From Haemophilus massiliensis (lineage in GTDB: Bacteria > Pseudomonadota > Gammaproteobacteria > Enterobacterales > Pasteurellaceae): a stretch of 64,000 nt of DNA. Where the stretch lies: contig LM994636.1 of assembly GCA_000752995.2 (NCBI GenBank), forward strand, positions 263,809 to 327,808, given 5' to 3'. The position numbers and the translations under genes were made by a program. The notes beneath the pieces are model-generated. The model had not been told where the DNA came from. It searched no databases and was given only the letters and a program-made list of their open reading frames with translations. Position 1 is the first letter of the stretch. Every line of letters starts with the position of its first letter. Shown piece by piece: positions 18,338 to 27,681 of this stretch.

Positions 18338-19204
18338 ATGAATTCAAAAAAACATTTAGGACATACCGCCCGCAAACGTTTCGGGCAAAATTTTCTGCAC
18401 GATGCTCAAGTGATTGAGAATATCGTGATGGCGATTTATCCGCAACAGGATCAGTTTTTAGTGGAAATCGGCCCAGGGCTGGGGGCACTCACCGAACCGG
18501 TGGCGGAGCGGGTTGCGCGCTTAACTGTAATAGAACTGGATCGCGATTTAGCCGAACGTTTGCGTCATCATCCTTTTTTGCACCAGAAATTGAATGTCAT
18601 TGAAAGCGATGCGATGCGGTTTGATTTCCGCAAATTGTATGCAGATGAACACTTGGCGCAGCAAAATCGTAAACTGCGCGTGTTCGGTAATCTGCCGTAC
18701 AATATTTCCACCCCACTAATGTTTCATCTGTTTAATTATCATGACATTATTCAGGATATGCACTTTATGCTGCAAAAAGAAGTGGTGAAACGTCTGTGTG
18801 CCGCACCGAACAGCAAGGCTTACGGTCGCTTGACGGTGATGACGCAGTATTTTTGTCAGGTGTTGCCGGTGCTTGAGGTGCCGCCGAGCGCCTTTAAACC
18901 GGCGCCGAAAGTGGATTCCGCGGTTGTTCGGTTGGTGCCGCACGCGCAATTGCCGTATCCGGTAAAAGCGCTATCCTGGCTGAATCGCGTCTGTACGCAG
19001 GCGTTTAACCAACGGCGCAAGACTCTGCGCAATGCGCTTTCCACTTTATTTTCTGAGCAAAATCTGACCGCACTTGCAATTGATCCCAATGCTCGAGCGG
19101 AAAATCTCAGTATTGCCGATTATGTCCGTCTGGCAAATTGGCTGGCGGATAATCCGCCGACTGAGACGGCAATTGCCGCCTCACTCAACGAGGCGCAGGA
19201 ATAA
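18338..19204 (+). CDS. rsmA: 16S rRNA A1518/A1519 dimethyltransferase RsmA (KsgA)
   Basis: Dimethylates two adjacent adenines in helix 45 of 16S rRNA; its loss gives kasugamycin resistance. The start ATG 18338 ([20 protein letters not shown]) gives 288 residues, normal for the family. SAM-binding motif [15 protein letters not shown] lies near 42-55, and catalytic motif [10 protein letters not shown] near 115-122. The C-terminal rRNA-binding domain has [12 protein letters not shown] near 227-238. An uptake core lies 20 bases before the start and another inside the gene at 19067. apaH follows after 55 bases. Confidence 0.96.
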   Translation: MNSKKHLGHTARKRFGQNFLHDAQVIENIVMAIYPQQDQFLVEIGPGLGALTEPVAERVARLTVIELDRDLAERLRHHPFLHQKLNVIESDAMRFDFRKLYADEHLAQQNRKLRVFGNLPYNISTPLMFHLFNYHDIIQDMHFMLQKEVVKRLCAAPNSKAYGRLTVMTQYFCQVLPVLEVPPSAFKPAPKVDSAVVRLVPHAQLPYPVKALSWLNRVCTQAFNQRRKTLRNALSTLFSEQNLTALAIDPNARAENLSIADYVRLANWLADNPPTETAIAASLNEAQE

Positions 19205-19259
19205 CTCAGGCGTGCTACAAGCGGCAACATTATTGTAACGACAGGAACGGATAAATCTG

Positions 19260-20081
19260 ATGGCAACTTATTTAGTTGGTGATTTACAAGGCTGTTATGA
19301 CGAATTACGGCAGCTGCTGGATAACGTAAATTTTGATCCGCAGCAGGATCAATTATATCTGGTGGGCGATTTAGTGGCGCGCGGTGATAAATCACTTGAA
19401 TGTCTGCGCTTGGTAAAATCGCTGGGCGAATGTGCGCATACGGTGTTGGGCAATCACGATTTACACCTGATTTCCACCGCACTTGGGATAAAAAAAATCA
19501 AACCGCGCGATCGGGTGGACGCCATTTTTAACGCACCGGATTTTCATGAATTAATCGATTGGCTGCGCCGACAGCCGTTGTTGGTGCATAATGAGCAGGC
19601 GGGATTTGTTATGGTACATGCCGGGATTGCGCCGGATTGGGATTTGGCGACGGCAAAAGCCTGTGCGGCGGAAGTGGAGCAGGTGCTGCGTGACGGTGAT
19701 TATACCGCCATGATCGCACAGATGTACGAAAATTCGCCCGCGCGCTGGTCGCCGGCATTACAGGGCATGGAACGTTTGCGTTACAGTATTAATGTGTTTA
19801 CCCGTATGCGTTTCTGCTATCGCGATTACCGTTTGGATTTTGACTGCAAAGCACCACCGCAGCAGGCGCCGGACGAGCTGATACCGTGGTTTAAGCTGGA
19901 TAATCCGTTATATGCACAGGAAAATATCGTGTTCGGGCATTGGGCAAGTCTGCTGAATACGCCGACTCCGCCAAATATTTACGCCCTGGACACCGGCTGT
20001 GTGTGGGGCAATCAGATGACCATGCTGCGCTGGGAGGACAAACGCTATTTCATCCAGCCGGCGCTGAAAGAATACACTTAA
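19260..20081 (+). CDS. apaH: Diadenosine tetraphosphatase ApaH
   Basis: Symmetrical Ap4A hydrolase that yields two ADP; it also removes Np4-type caps from RNA in E. coli. It is a metallophosphatase of 273 residues. Metal-binding motifs are GDLQGCYDE at 7-15, [10 protein letters not shown] near 37-46, and VLGNHDLHL near 62-70, with later histidines in VHAG and FGHWASL. The first motif has Gln where E. coli has His (GDVHG), a variant common in other proteobacterial ApaH. The gene sits downstream of rsmA as in E. coli, with no apaG between. Confidence 0.95.
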   Translation: MATYLVGDLQGCYDELRQLLDNVNFDPQQDQLYLVGDLVARGDKSLECLRLVKSLGECAHTVLGNHDLHLISTALGIKKIKPRDRVDAIFNAPDFHELIDWLRRQPLLVHNEQAGFVMVHAGIAPDWDLATAKACAAEVEQVLRDGDYTAMIAQMYENSPARWSPALQGMERLRYSINVFTRMRFCYRDYRLDFDCKAPPQQAPDELIPWFKLDNPLYAQENIVFGHWASLLNTPTPPNIYALDTGCVWGNQMTMLRWEDKRYFIQPALKEYT

Positions 20082-20152
20082 TGCAGGCAAGAAAAACCGC
20101 GTAAAGTGCGGTCGAAAATTCGCCTATTTTCGTTGTTGTTACAGGAGTTTTT

Positions 20153-20785
20153 ATGTTAACCGAATCGCTGATTTCTTCCGCCAGCTGCGAACTGTTTACG
20201 CTCCCGTTTTTTCAGTTTGCGCAAATGAAAAAGTTCTGCCCGGAAGATATTCCCCGCATCAAGGCTGATTACAAACGTCAATGGGACAATTGGAAACGCT
20301 GCATTTTACAGGTCGCGGGCGAACTCGGCACACCGTTTGCCAAGCCGCATATTGAAAGCTGGACGAACGGCTGGCAGGTGCGCGGGCATTTTTTTGCTTA
20401 TTTTAAATATGAATTCAATTTGAATTCGGCGGCGATTTTATCGGTGATTTTAAACAGTCGCCGTCTTTCGGTCAGTTTGGACTGGCATTGTTACCGCGCC
20501 GATCGCTCGCAAATCAGCCTGGTGCAATATAATCGTTGGCTGGAGAATCTGGATTTTCAGCGCTATGCGCAGTTTGATATTTGGCGCGGCGACGACAGCG
20601 AATATGCCGATTTTCGACAGGTCGGGCAATTCGATGCGGCGGATCTGACCTTGCGCGACGACAATGATTTCTGGTGTATCGGTAAGAATGTGGAAAAAGC
20701 GCAGTTGGACGATATCGACGCCGTTGCATTTATCGCCCGCACCATACGGGATCTCACCCCGTTGTATGAAAAATGCCATCAATAA
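20153..20785 (+). CDS. HI_0552 family protein of unknown function
   Basis: A 210-residue protein with no signal peptide and no membrane helix. It is rich in Trp, Tyr, Asp and Arg. I recognise it only as the kind of protein encoded next to apaH in Haemophilus (HI_0552 family), and I know of no demonstrated function. The middle region alternates strands and charged turns (LSVSLDWHCYRADRSQISLVQYNRWL; DIWRGDDSEYADF), suggesting a compact alpha/beta domain. The start ATG 20153 follows ACAGGAGTTTTT, a good ribosome site. An uptake core separates it from apaH; no terminator is seen between them, so co-transcription is possible. Confidence 0.7.
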   Translation: MLTESLISSASCELFTLPFFQFAQMKKFCPEDIPRIKADYKRQWDNWKRCILQVAGELGTPFAKPHIESWTNGWQVRGHFFAYFKYEFNLNSAAILSVILNSRRLSVSLDWHCYRADRSQISLVQYNRWLENLDFQRYAQFDIWRGDDSEYADFRQVGQFDAADLTLRDDNDFWCIGKNVEKAQLDDIDAVAFIARTIRDLTPLYEKCHQ

Positions 20786-20825
20786 ACCAATTCCCTTTTG
20801 CTGCGTTTTCGCTTATGCTTAGCAG

Positions 20826-20861
20826 GCATTTATTGATATCAATATTGGCATCAATAAATGC
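20826..20861. promoter_or_regulatory. Operator-like nested inverted repeats before the transglutaminase-merTP genes
   Basis: GCATTTATTGAT (20826-20837) and ATCAATAAATGC (20850-20861) are perfect 12-base inverted repeats 12 bases apart. The left arm also forms a 14-base perfect palindrome with the spacer: TATTGATATCAATA (20831-20844). Three ATTGAT/ATCAAT half-sites therefore lie within 24 bases, 45-80 bases before the start at 20906. The regulator is unknown; the spacing does not fit FNR. Confidence 0.5.
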
Positions 20862-20905
20862 AAGGATGTATAACAAGTTTGTTTATTATCTATCAGGGAA
20901 TACTT

Positions 20906-22015
20906 ATGAAAAAACTGTTTCTGGCGACCGCACTTTCTTGTGCCGCTGTTTTCGCTTCAGCTGTTGAGCTGCACAATCCAAATACCACCGAACACATTTA
21001 CCGATTAACTCAATCCTTTAATATTGCCGTTCCGCAAGGTTCTACGGGCGAAACCAAATTATGGGTTCCGTTGCCGTTTAATCACGATTATCAGGATGTG
21101 AAATCCGTTCGTTACGAGGGCAATTACCGTCACGCTTATATCACGGAAAATAATGCCTACGGGGCGAAAACCTTGTATGCCGACTGGGATGAACAGGCGT
21201 CGAAACGGGAGCTGAAAATTGTGTTGGAAGTGCGTACCAAAGACCGCGAAGTGGGGGGGAGCGGGGCGTTGACCGATTATCAGGCGCCGCAGAATATTCA
21301 TTATTCGGTGGATGTGGCGCAATATCTAAAGCCGACGCCGCATATTAAAACCGACGGTATCGTTAAGGAATATGCCTATAAGATTGTCGGGGCGCAAACC
21401 GATCCGCTGAAAAAAGCAGAGCTGATTCATCAGTGGATTATTCGGAATATGGAACGCGATAACAGCGTGCTTGGCTGCGGTGACGGCGATGTGGAAAAAA
21501 TACTGACCAGCGGCGTATTACGCGGTAAATGCACCGATATTAATTCCGTTTTTGTGGCGCTGGCTCGGGCCGCCGGTATTCCAGCCAGAGAAGTGTTCGG
21601 TATTCGATTAGGCGCGGCACCGAAAATGGCGAAATATTCCGCAAACGCATTCGGTAGCGCCGATGAAAAAGGCGTTGCTAATGTCAGCGCGGCACAGCAT
21701 TGCCGCGCCGAGTTTTATCTGGCGGGATTCGGTTGGGTGCCGGTAGATTCCGCTGATGTGGCGAAAATGCGCTTGGCGGAGAAAAAAGCGGTTGACGATG
21801 CCGATACGCAGGCGGTGGCGCAATATCTGTTCGGTAACTGGGAAATGAACTGGATCGGCTTTAATCACGGGCGCGATTTTGAACTCTATCCGGCAGGTGA
21901 AATGACGTTGCTAAATAATTTCGGCTATCCGTATGCCGAGGTTGGTGGTGATCCGTTGAATTCTTTTGACCCGCAAGTGTTCAGCTATGAATTTATCGCC
22001 GAAAAACAGCAATAA
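20906..22015 (+). CDS. Exported transglutaminase-like cysteine protein
   Basis: A 369-residue protein with a signal peptide (cleavage near AVFASA-VEL). The transglutaminase-like core spans about 165-290. The catalytic triad is visible: Cys209 in [25 protein letters not shown], His265 in AQHCRAEFY, and Asp281 in GWVPVDSAD. In bacteria this fold is mostly used by proteases and amidases, not cross-linking enzymes. An immunoglobulin-like N-terminal region precedes it. The start ATG 20906 has CAGGGAA upstream. An uptake core (20927) encodes part of the signal peptide (TALSCA). The next gene, merT-like, overlaps its 3' end, so expression is coupled. Substrate and role are unknown; the neighbours suggest metal or cell-envelope stress. 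Confidence 0.82.
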   Translation: MKKLFLATALSCAAVFASAVELHNPNTTEHIYRLTQSFNIAVPQGSTGETKLWVPLPFNHDYQDVKSVRYEGNYRHAYITENNAYGAKTLYADWDEQASKRELKIVLEVRTKDREVGGSGALTDYQAPQNIHYSVDVAQYLKPTPHIKTDGIVKEYAYKIVGAQTDPLKKAELIHQWIIRNMERDNSVLGCGDGDVEKILTSGVLRGKCTDINSVFVALARAAGIPAREVFGIRLGAAPKMAKYSANAFGSADEKGVANVSAAQHCRAEFYLAGFGWVPVDSADVAKMRLAEKKAVDDADTQAVAQYLFGNWEMNWIGFNHGRDFELYPAGEMTLLNNFGYPYAEVGGDPLNSFDPQVFSYEFIAEKQQ

Positions 22016-22343
22016 TCGTTTTCTTATGGTGTGTCTGACGGCGGTGACGGCCGCCGTTACTTCGACCTTGTGCTGCATTGCGCCGCTGATTTATCTGGCG
22101 TTCGGCGTATCATCGGCATGGTTGATAGGGCTGAACCGTTTTGCGTTTCTGCGCGTGCCGATGCTGGTCATTTCATTATTGCTGTTTGGTTATGGATTCT
22201 GGTTATTGCTGTTTTCCAGACGCGTTGTTTGCAGCAAATATCTGTCCCGGCGCAGTTTGATCGTGTTGTACTGGATCGTTTTCGTGCTGATTTTGTTTTT
22301 CTTATTTTATCCGACCTTTTTGCCTTGGATATTGGAGGAATGA
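21987..22343 (+). CDS. merT: MerT-like mercuric/metal ion transport membrane protein
   Basis: A small inner membrane protein of about 118 residues with three helices. The first helix carries the vicinal cysteine pair [20 protein letters not shown], which in MerT passes Hg(II) from periplasm to cytoplasm. The second cytoplasmic Cys pair of classic MerT is reduced to a single Cys (VVCSKYL). The start is uncertain: ATG 21966, 21987 or 22026 are possible, and none has a strong ribosome site. All three but the last overlap the transglutaminase gene. The stop overlaps the first possible merP start. No merR or merA is nearby, so the true ion may not be mercury. Confidence 0.72.
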   Translation: MNLSPKNSNNRFLMVCLTAVTAAVTSTLCCIAPLIYLAFGVSSAWLIGLNRFAFLRVPMLVISLLLFGYGFWLLLFSRRVVCSKYLSRRSLIVLYWIVFVLILFFLFYPTFLPWILEE

Positions 22344-22345
22344 TG

Positions 22346-22624
22346 ATGAAAAAATCAATGATTGCCATGCTTGCAATGTGCTTGTTTAGCGCTGCGGTCG
22401 TCGCACAGGCTGAAAAGCAGCTGGTGTTGAAAATCCCGCAAATGACCTGCCAGCTGTGCGTGTATTTGGTGAATAAAGAATTACGCGCGGTTGACGGTGT
22501 GCTTGCAACCAAGGCAAATTTTAAGGAGCAATCGGTGAAGGTTACGGTCCGACCGCAACTGGATCCGCAAAAGCTGATTCAGGCGGTAGATAAGCTGCAA
22601 TATCACGCCGAACTGGTGGAATGA
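22346..22624 (+). CDS. merP: MerP-like periplasmic metal-binding protein
   Basis: A 92-residue protein with a signal peptide (cleavage near VVAQA) and one heavy-metal-associated (HMA) domain. The metal motif is QMTCQLC, the MTCxxC core of MerP, CopZ and P-type ATPase domains. In MerP the two Cys bind Hg(II) in the periplasm and hand it to MerT. Three ATGs occur in tandem (22340, 22343, 22346). The third has the best distance to GGAGG (22334-22338), so I use it. It is the last gene of the transglutaminase-merT-merP unit. Confidence 0.82.
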   Translation: MKKSMIAMLAMCLFSAAVVAQAEKQLVLKIPQMTCQLCVYLVNKELRAVDGVLATKANFKEQSVKVTVRPQLDPQKLIQAVDKLQYHAELVE

Positions 22625-23004
22625 TAAGGCATTTCGCTAGGTAAATTCAGCGGATTTTATTCCTTTAGCGCCAGCGAGCGAGAGCATTTTTGGTATTCTG
22701 CGCGCCTTGTATAACGCTTAAAATTGATTTGTCGCGACGAGGCTTTGGTGTAAGTGCTGTTTTATACCCGGCTTGAAACGGTTGCAAAAACTACCGCACT
22801 TTTTATCCGGCAGGCGATCTTTGGGATATGATAAGTCTTGCCGGCGCTGATTTTATCGTATCGAACGAATGGGAAATAAATTGCCGACCATCCCTAAAGT
22901 TCTGTCAATTTTTCCTGTTTTAGGCTATCCTATACGCCATTTTCCAAGTCAATTTCCACCGCAAAAGTGCGGTCGTTTTTTTAAGAATTTTTAAAGGTAC
23001 AACT
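22625..23004. other. Intergenic region before leuS with a candidate promoter
   Basis: These 380 bases have no convincing gene. They hold two uptake cores (22793 and 22965) and a sigma-70-like pair TGTCAA (22903-22908) and TATCCT (22926-22931) with 17-base spacing that could drive leuS. No T-box-like structure or leader peptide with Leu codons was recognised. No clear terminator for merP was seen. Confidence 0.5.
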
Positions 23005-25587
23005 ATGCAAGAACAATACCGTCCCGATCTGATCGAACCGGAAATTCAGCAATACTGGCGCGACAATAAAACGTTTAAAGCGGTTAAAGATAACAATAAA
23101 GAAAAATATTATTGTCTTTCCATGTGGCCGTATCCTTCCGGTCGCCTGCATATGGGGCATGTGCGCAATTATACGATCGGTGATGTGGTTTCCCGTTATC
23201 AGCGCATGAACGGGAAAAACGTATTGCAACCGATGGGCTGGGATGCTTTCGGTCTTCCGGCGGAAGGCGCGGCAGTCAAACATAATACGGCGCCGGCGAA
23301 ATGGACTTATGAAAATATTGCGTATATGAAAAACCAGCTGCAAGCGCTGGGTTTCAGCTATGACTGGGATCGCGAATTAACCAGTTGCAAACCGGAATAT
23401 TATAAATGGGAGCAGCAGTTTTTCGGTGAACTTTACCAAAAAGGGCTGGTGTATAAAAAGACTTCTGTGGTGAACTGGTGTCCGAATGATGAGACTGTGC
23501 TGGCGAACGAACAGGTGCACGAAGGTTGCTGCTGGCGCTGTGATACGCCGGTGGAACAGAAAGAGATTCCGCAATGGTTTTTGAAAATCACCGATTATGC
23601 CGAGCAGCTGCTGGGCGGACTGGATAACCTGCCGGAATGGCCGGATATGGTAAAAACCATGCAGCGTAACTGGATCGGGCGTTCCGAAGGGGTGGAAATT
23701 ACCTTTAAGATTGAGAACTCTGATGACAGCGTGGCGGTGTATACCACCCGCCCGGATACATTTTACGGGGTCTCCTACATGGCGGTAGCGGCGGCGCATC
23801 CGCTGGCGGAAAAAGCGGCGCGGCATAATCCTGCGCTGGCGGCATTTATTCAGGAAGCCAAAAATACTAAAGTCGCCGAAGCCGAACTTGCTACTATGGA
23901 AAAGAAAGGTATGGCGACCGGAATTAATGCGATTCACCCGATTACCGGCGAAGCGGTACCGGTTTGGGTAGCTAACTTTGTGCTGATGCACTACGGCACG
24001 GGTGCAGTGATGGCGGTGCCGGCGCACGATCAGCGCGACTATGAATTTGCCACGAAATACGGTCTACCGATTAAACAAGTTATCGCACCGGCGCACGGCG
24101 AAGCCATTGATTTAAGCCAAGCGGCGTTTACCGAACATGGTGTTGCGGTAAATTCGGCGGAATTCGACGGTTTGGATTTTGAGCGGGCATTTAACGGTAT
24201 TGCCGATAAACTGGAAGCGATGGGCGTGGGCAAACGTCAGGTAAATTACCGTCTGCGCGACTGGGGCGTTTCTCGTCAGCGTTACTGGGGGGCACCGATT
24301 CCGATGTTGACGTTGGAAAACGGTGATGTGGTGCCTGCGCCGTTGCCGGATTTACCGATTGTCTTGCCGGAAAATGTGGTGATGGACGGTGTGAAAAGTC
24401 CGATTAAGGCCGATCCGAACTGGGCGAAAACTACCTATAACGGTCAGCCGGCGTTGAAAGAAACCGATACCTTCGACACGTTTATGGAATCTTCTTGGTA
24501 TTATGCGCGCTATACTTGCCCGGATTATCAGCAAGGCATGTTGGACAGTGAAGAGGCCAATTACTGGCTGCCGGTGGATCAATATATCGGCGGCATTGAA
24601 CATGCGACCATGCACCTGCTGTATTTCCGTTTCTTCCATAAATTATTGCGTGATGCCGGTCTGGTCAGCAGTGATGAGCCGACCAAAAAACTGCTGTGTC
24701 AGGGGATGGTGCTGGCGGATGCGTTTTATTACACCAGCCCGACTAATGAACGGATTTGGGTGTCGCCGACCAAGGTCACACTGGAACGTGATGAAAAAGG
24801 TCGTATCGTGAAAGCCGTTGACGATGAAGGGCACGAACTGGTACACAGTGGCATGACCAAAATGTCCAAATCGAAAAACAACGGTATTGATCCGCAGGAA
24901 ATGGTGGAAAAATACGGTGCGGACACAGTACGCCTGTTTATGATGTTCGCCTCTCCGGCAGAGATGACGCTGGAATGGCAGGAGTCCGGAGTTGAAGGTG
25001 CGAAGCGTTTCCTGACCCGTTTGTGGAATTTGGCGGTTGAGTACAGTAAAAATCCGGCGGAAACTGCGTTAAATCCGACCGCACTTTCCGGCGCCCAGAA
25101 AGCGCTGCGCCGCGATGTACATAAAACCATCGCCAAAGTCAGCGATGATATCGGTCGCCGCCAGACCTTTAATACCGCCATTGCGGCGATTATGGAGCTG
25201 ATGAATAAATTAACCAAAGCGCCGTTGCAAGATGCACAGGATCGGGCGATCATGGCGGAGGCGTTAAGTGCCGTATTGCGTATGCTGTATCCGATTACTC
25301 CACACATTTGTTTCCAACTATGGAAGGAACTGGGTAACGAGCAGACTATTGATTTTGCCCCTTGGGTCGTTGCGGACGAACAGGCCATGATTGATGATGA
25401 AAAACTGGTCGTGGTGCAGGTAAACGGTAAAGTACGTGCCAGAATTACCGTGCCGGCGGATATGGCGGAAGAGGAGATTAAACGGCTTGCGCTGGCAGAC
25501 GCGAATGTGGCGAAATTCCTTGACGGCTTAACGCTTAATAAAGTAATTTACGTGCCGGGTAAATTGCTCAGTTTTGTGGCAAAATAA
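23005..25587 (+). CDS. leuS: Leucyl-tRNA synthetase LeuS
   Basis: Charges tRNA-Leu. It is 860 residues, the same as E. coli. The class I HIGH motif appears as [12 protein letters not shown] near 49-60, and KMSKSKNN near 619-626. The CP1 editing domain, which hydrolyses mischarged Ile/norvaline-tRNA, covers about 220-420 with the conserved TTRPDT threonine-rich region ([11 protein letters not shown]). The zinc-like CWRC element ([18 protein letters not shown]) is near 175. The C-terminal tRNA-binding domain ends in [15 protein letters not shown]. The start ATG 23005 follows TTAAAGGTACAACT. lptE and holA follow in the same order as in E. coli. Confidence 0.98.
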   Translation: MQEQYRPDLIEPEIQQYWRDNKTFKAVKDNNKEKYYCLSMWPYPSGRLHMGHVRNYTIGDVVSRYQRMNGKNVLQPMGWDAFGLPAEGAAVKHNTAPAKWTYENIAYMKNQLQALGFSYDWDRELTSCKPEYYKWEQQFFGELYQKGLVYKKTSVVNWCPNDETVLANEQVHEGCCWRCDTPVEQKEIPQWFLKITDYAEQLLGGLDNLPEWPDMVKTMQRNWIGRSEGVEITFKIENSDDSVAVYTTRPDTFYGVSYMAVAAAHPLAEKAARHNPALAAFIQEAKNTKVAEAELATMEKKGMATGINAIHPITGEAVPVWVANFVLMHYGTGAVMAVPAHDQRDYEFATKYGLPIKQVIAPAHGEAIDLSQAAFTEHGVAVNSAEFDGLDFERAFNGIADKLEAMGVGKRQVNYRLRDWGVSRQRYWGAPIPMLTLENGDVVPAPLPDLPIVLPENVVMDGVKSPIKADPNWAKTTYNGQPALKETDTFDTFMESSWYYARYTCPDYQQGMLDSEEANYWLPVDQYIGGIEHATMHLLYFRFFHKLLRDAGLVSSDEPTKKLLCQGMVLADAFYYTSPTNERIWVSPTKVTLERDEKGRIVKAVDDEGHELVHSGMTKMSKSKNNGIDPQEMVEKYGADTVRLFMMFASPAEMTLEWQESGVEGAKRFLTRLWNLAVEYSKNPAETALNPTALSGAQKALRRDVHKTIAKVSDDIGRRQTFNTAIAAIMELMNKLTKAPLQDAQDRAIMAEALSAVLRMLYPITPHICFQLWKELGNEQTIDFAPWVVADEQAMIDDEKLVVVQVNGKVRARITVPADMAEEEIKRLALADANVAKFLDGLTLNKVIYVPGKLLSFVAK

Positions 25588-25596
25588 TTTATTCTC

Positions 25597-25613
25597 GGGC
25601 GGCGCGTCCGCCC
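25597..25613 (+). terminator. GC-rich stem-loop between leuS and lptE (weak terminator or attenuator)
   Basis: GGGCGG and CCGCCC pair around a CGCGT loop, with only three T after it. The short T-run suggests partial termination or mRNA processing, not a full stop. Confidence 0.4.
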
Positions 25614-25664
25614 TTTGCCATTCGCGCGGATTATTTCCAGTTTGCTCAAGATCAGGAATCAATT

Positions 25665-26171
25665 ATGCTTAAATCATGTAAAACAATATTCGTATCTGCT
25701 GCGCTGGCGGCGCTTACTGCCTGCGGTTTTCACTTTCAAAACGGGGAGCTGATTCCGCCGGAATTAAAAACGCTCCGTCTGGAAAGCAGCGATCAGTATG
25801 GCCCGATGACGATGGCGGTGCGCCGTCAATTGCAAGCCAATAATGTTAGTTTGGTTGACGGAAAATCCGATATTCCGATCCTGCGGATTAACAAAAGCAC
25901 AACCAGCGATGAAGTGGCATCGATTTTTAAACGTGGGCGTGAAGCGGAAAAAATGCTGATTTTGGAAGTACAGGCTTCCGTACAGCTGCCGAATAAGGCA
26001 GCTTATCCGATTTCCGCTAAAGTCAACCGTACGTTCTTTGATAATTCCCGTGCGGCGTTGGCTAAATCGGCGGAAAAAGAGGTTATCTGGAACGATATGC
26101 GCGAGCAAGCGGCCCGTCAGCTGATTACCAAAATGGTAGCGCTACAGTATCAAGTGAAAGGAAAAGAATGA
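25665..26171 (+). CDS. lptE: LPS-assembly lipoprotein LptE
   Basis: Outer membrane lipoprotein that plugs and assists LptD in placing lipopolysaccharide (here probably lipooligosaccharide) on the cell surface. Signal peptide with lipobox ALTAC (acceptor Cys20) followed by GFHF, the typical start of mature LptE. It is 168 residues, close to the E. coli length. The body alternates short strands with helix segments ([24 protein letters not shown]). The 3' end overlaps the holA start by four bases (ATGA), so the two are translationally coupled. The gene order leuS-lptE-holA is the enterobacterial one. Confidence 0.93.
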   Translation: MLKSCKTIFVSAALAALTACGFHFQNGELIPPELKTLRLESSDQYGPMTMAVRRQLQANNVSLVDGKSDIPILRINKSTTSDEVASIFKRGREAEKMLILEVQASVQLPNKAAYPISAKVNRTFFDNSRAALAKSAEKEVIWNDMREQAARQLITKMVALQYQVKGKE

Positions 26172-27205
26172 ACCGTATTTTTACGGAACAACTCGCCGGA
26201 ACCTTAACGCATCAGCTGTCGTCAATTTATTATTTAGTCGGGCAGGATCCTTTATTGCTTGCGGAAAGTCGCGATTTAATTACGCATGCGGCTTTTTCAC
26301 AGGGATTTGATGAAAAAGCAGAATTTACGATTGATAATTCCACCGACTGGAATGCCTTGTTTGAGCGTGTGCAGTCGTTGGGATTATTTTTTAATCGTCA
26401 GATCATCAGTTTAAATTTAGCTGAAAATCTAACCGCACTTTTACAAAAAAACTTGTTGGAACTCATCGGTTTGTTGAATACCGATGTGCTGTTGATTATA
26501 CAACTTGTCAGACTGACTAAGCCGATTGAAAAACAGGATTGGTTTATCCGCGCTAATCAATATGATGAACAAAGCGTGCTGGTGAATTGCCAGACACCGA
26601 GCATTGAACAATTGCCGCGTTGGATTGCGCATCGGGCAAAAATGATGACATTGGAGCTTGATAATGATGCCGTACAGCTGCTGTGTTACAGCTATGAAAA
26701 TAATTTGCTGGCATTAAAGCAGACCTTGCAATTGCTGACGTTGCTTTATCCTGACGGCAAACTCAGCTTTGCTCGGGTGAAGAATGTGGTGGAGCAATCT
26801 TCAGTGTTTACCCCGTTTCAATGGATTGATGCGCTGTTAGAGGGCAAACTCCAGCGGGCAAGGCATATTCTGGCGGGATTGCAGGCTGAAGACGTTCAAC
26901 CGATTATTCTGCTGCGTACCTTACAGCGTGAGTTAATGACGCTATTAGCGCTGACCCAACCGCAGCAGCGTGATGCGGGCATTGATGCGGCGTTACCGAC
27001 GGCGCAGTTGCGCGAACGTTTTGATCGCTTAAAAGTCTGGCAGAACCGCCGTCCGCTGTTTGTGCAGGCGGTGCAGCGTTTGACTTACCGTAAACTGTAT
27101 TTGCTGGTACAACAACTGGCAGACCTTGAGCGTGCGGCAAAACAGGAGTTCAGTGATGATTTGTGGGATAAGCTGGCGTATCTGTCGGCGCAAATGTGCC
27201 GTTAG
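26168..27205 (+). CDS. holA: DNA polymerase III delta subunit HolA
   Basis: Clamp-loader subunit that opens the beta sliding clamp. It is 345 residues, near the E. coli 343. The N-terminal region has the expected [18 protein letters not shown] start of the AAA+-like domain. The delta subunit has no functional Walker motifs, as here. The C-terminal collar domain contains [13 protein letters not shown]. The start ATG overlaps the lptE stop. It converges on mutT with only 15 bases between the stops and no visible terminator in the gap. An uptake core at 26432 lies inside the gene. Confidence 0.93.
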   Translation: MNRIFTEQLAGTLTHQLSSIYYLVGQDPLLLAESRDLITHAAFSQGFDEKAEFTIDNSTDWNALFERVQSLGLFFNRQIISLNLAENLTALLQKNLLELIGLLNTDVLLIIQLVRLTKPIEKQDWFIRANQYDEQSVLVNCQTPSIEQLPRWIAHRAKMMTLELDNDAVQLLCYSYENNLLALKQTLQLLTLLYPDGKLSFARVKNVVEQSSVFTPFQWIDALLEGKLQRARHILAGLQAEDVQPIILLRTLQRELMTLLALTQPQQRDAGIDAALPTAQLRERFDRLKVWQNRRPLFVQAVQRLTYRKLYLLVQQLADLERAAKQEFSDDLWDKLAYLSAQMCR

Positions 27206-27220
27206 AATGACAGGTATAAT

Positions 27221-27619
27221 TCAGCTTTCTGCCAGTAGGCGCTGAATCAGTTTGGCGTTCGCCGGCGGGAATTGACCCGCATCCAGTTCCGATTGAGCAA
27301 TCCACATACCGCTTTGACCTTCCCGCCCGAACGGTTCACCGACCCATTGTTCTACCAGATAAAAATGAAAGTGAATGATCTTGGTCGGATATTCAAATAA
27401 AAATTGTTCAAAAAGCACCGCACTTAGGGTGAGAATGCCGACTTCTTCTTCCAGTTCGCGTACTAATGCCTGTTCCGGGCTTTCTCCCGTATCGACTTTT
27501 CCGCCGGGAAATTCCAGCGACTGCGCAAAATCCTGACCTTCGAGACGCTGGGTCAGATAGATCTGTCCAAATTCGTTGCGAATAATACCGGCGGCAACGT
27601 GGATAAGTGGTTTTGTCAT
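27221..27619 (-). CDS. mutT: 8-oxo-dGTP diphosphatase MutT
   Basis: Nudix hydrolase that removes 8-oxo-dGTP from the nucleotide pool. The Nudix box is complete: GGKVDTGESPEQALVRELEEEVGI, read as G-x5-E-x7-REUxEExGU, near residues 37-60. The start is ATG 27619 (MTKPLIHVAAGII) after GGGAATGACAGT, giving 132 residues; an extension further upstream would lack a ribosome site. It follows secA on the same strand, as in E. coli, with a conserved-looking hairpin between them. An uptake core lies at 27417. Confidence 0.95.
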   Translation of the reverse strand: MTKPLIHVAAGIIRNEFGQIYLTQRLEGQDFAQSLEFPGGKVDTGESPEQALVRELEEEVGILTLSAVLFEQFLFEYPTKIIHFHFYLVEQWVGEPFGREGQSGMWIAQSELDAGQFPPANAKLIQRLLAES

Positions 27620-27642
27620 ACTGTCATTCCCGTGTGTTAAAT

Positions 27643-27668
27643 GCGGCAAAACCGAAAAGTTTTACCGC
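27643..27668 (-). other. Stem-loop in the secA-mutT intergenic region
   Basis: On the minus strand GCGGTAAAAC and GTTTTGCCGC form a 10-base stem (one G-T pair) with loop TTTTCG. There is no T-run after it, so mRNA stability or attenuation is more likely than termination. Confidence 0.45.
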
Positions 27669-27681
27669 TTTATTGGGCGGC

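Noticed and set aside
22625..23004. A leucine leader peptide or T-box before leuS
   Set aside because: No run of Leu codons, no T-box-like element and no ordered antiterminator pair could be seen.
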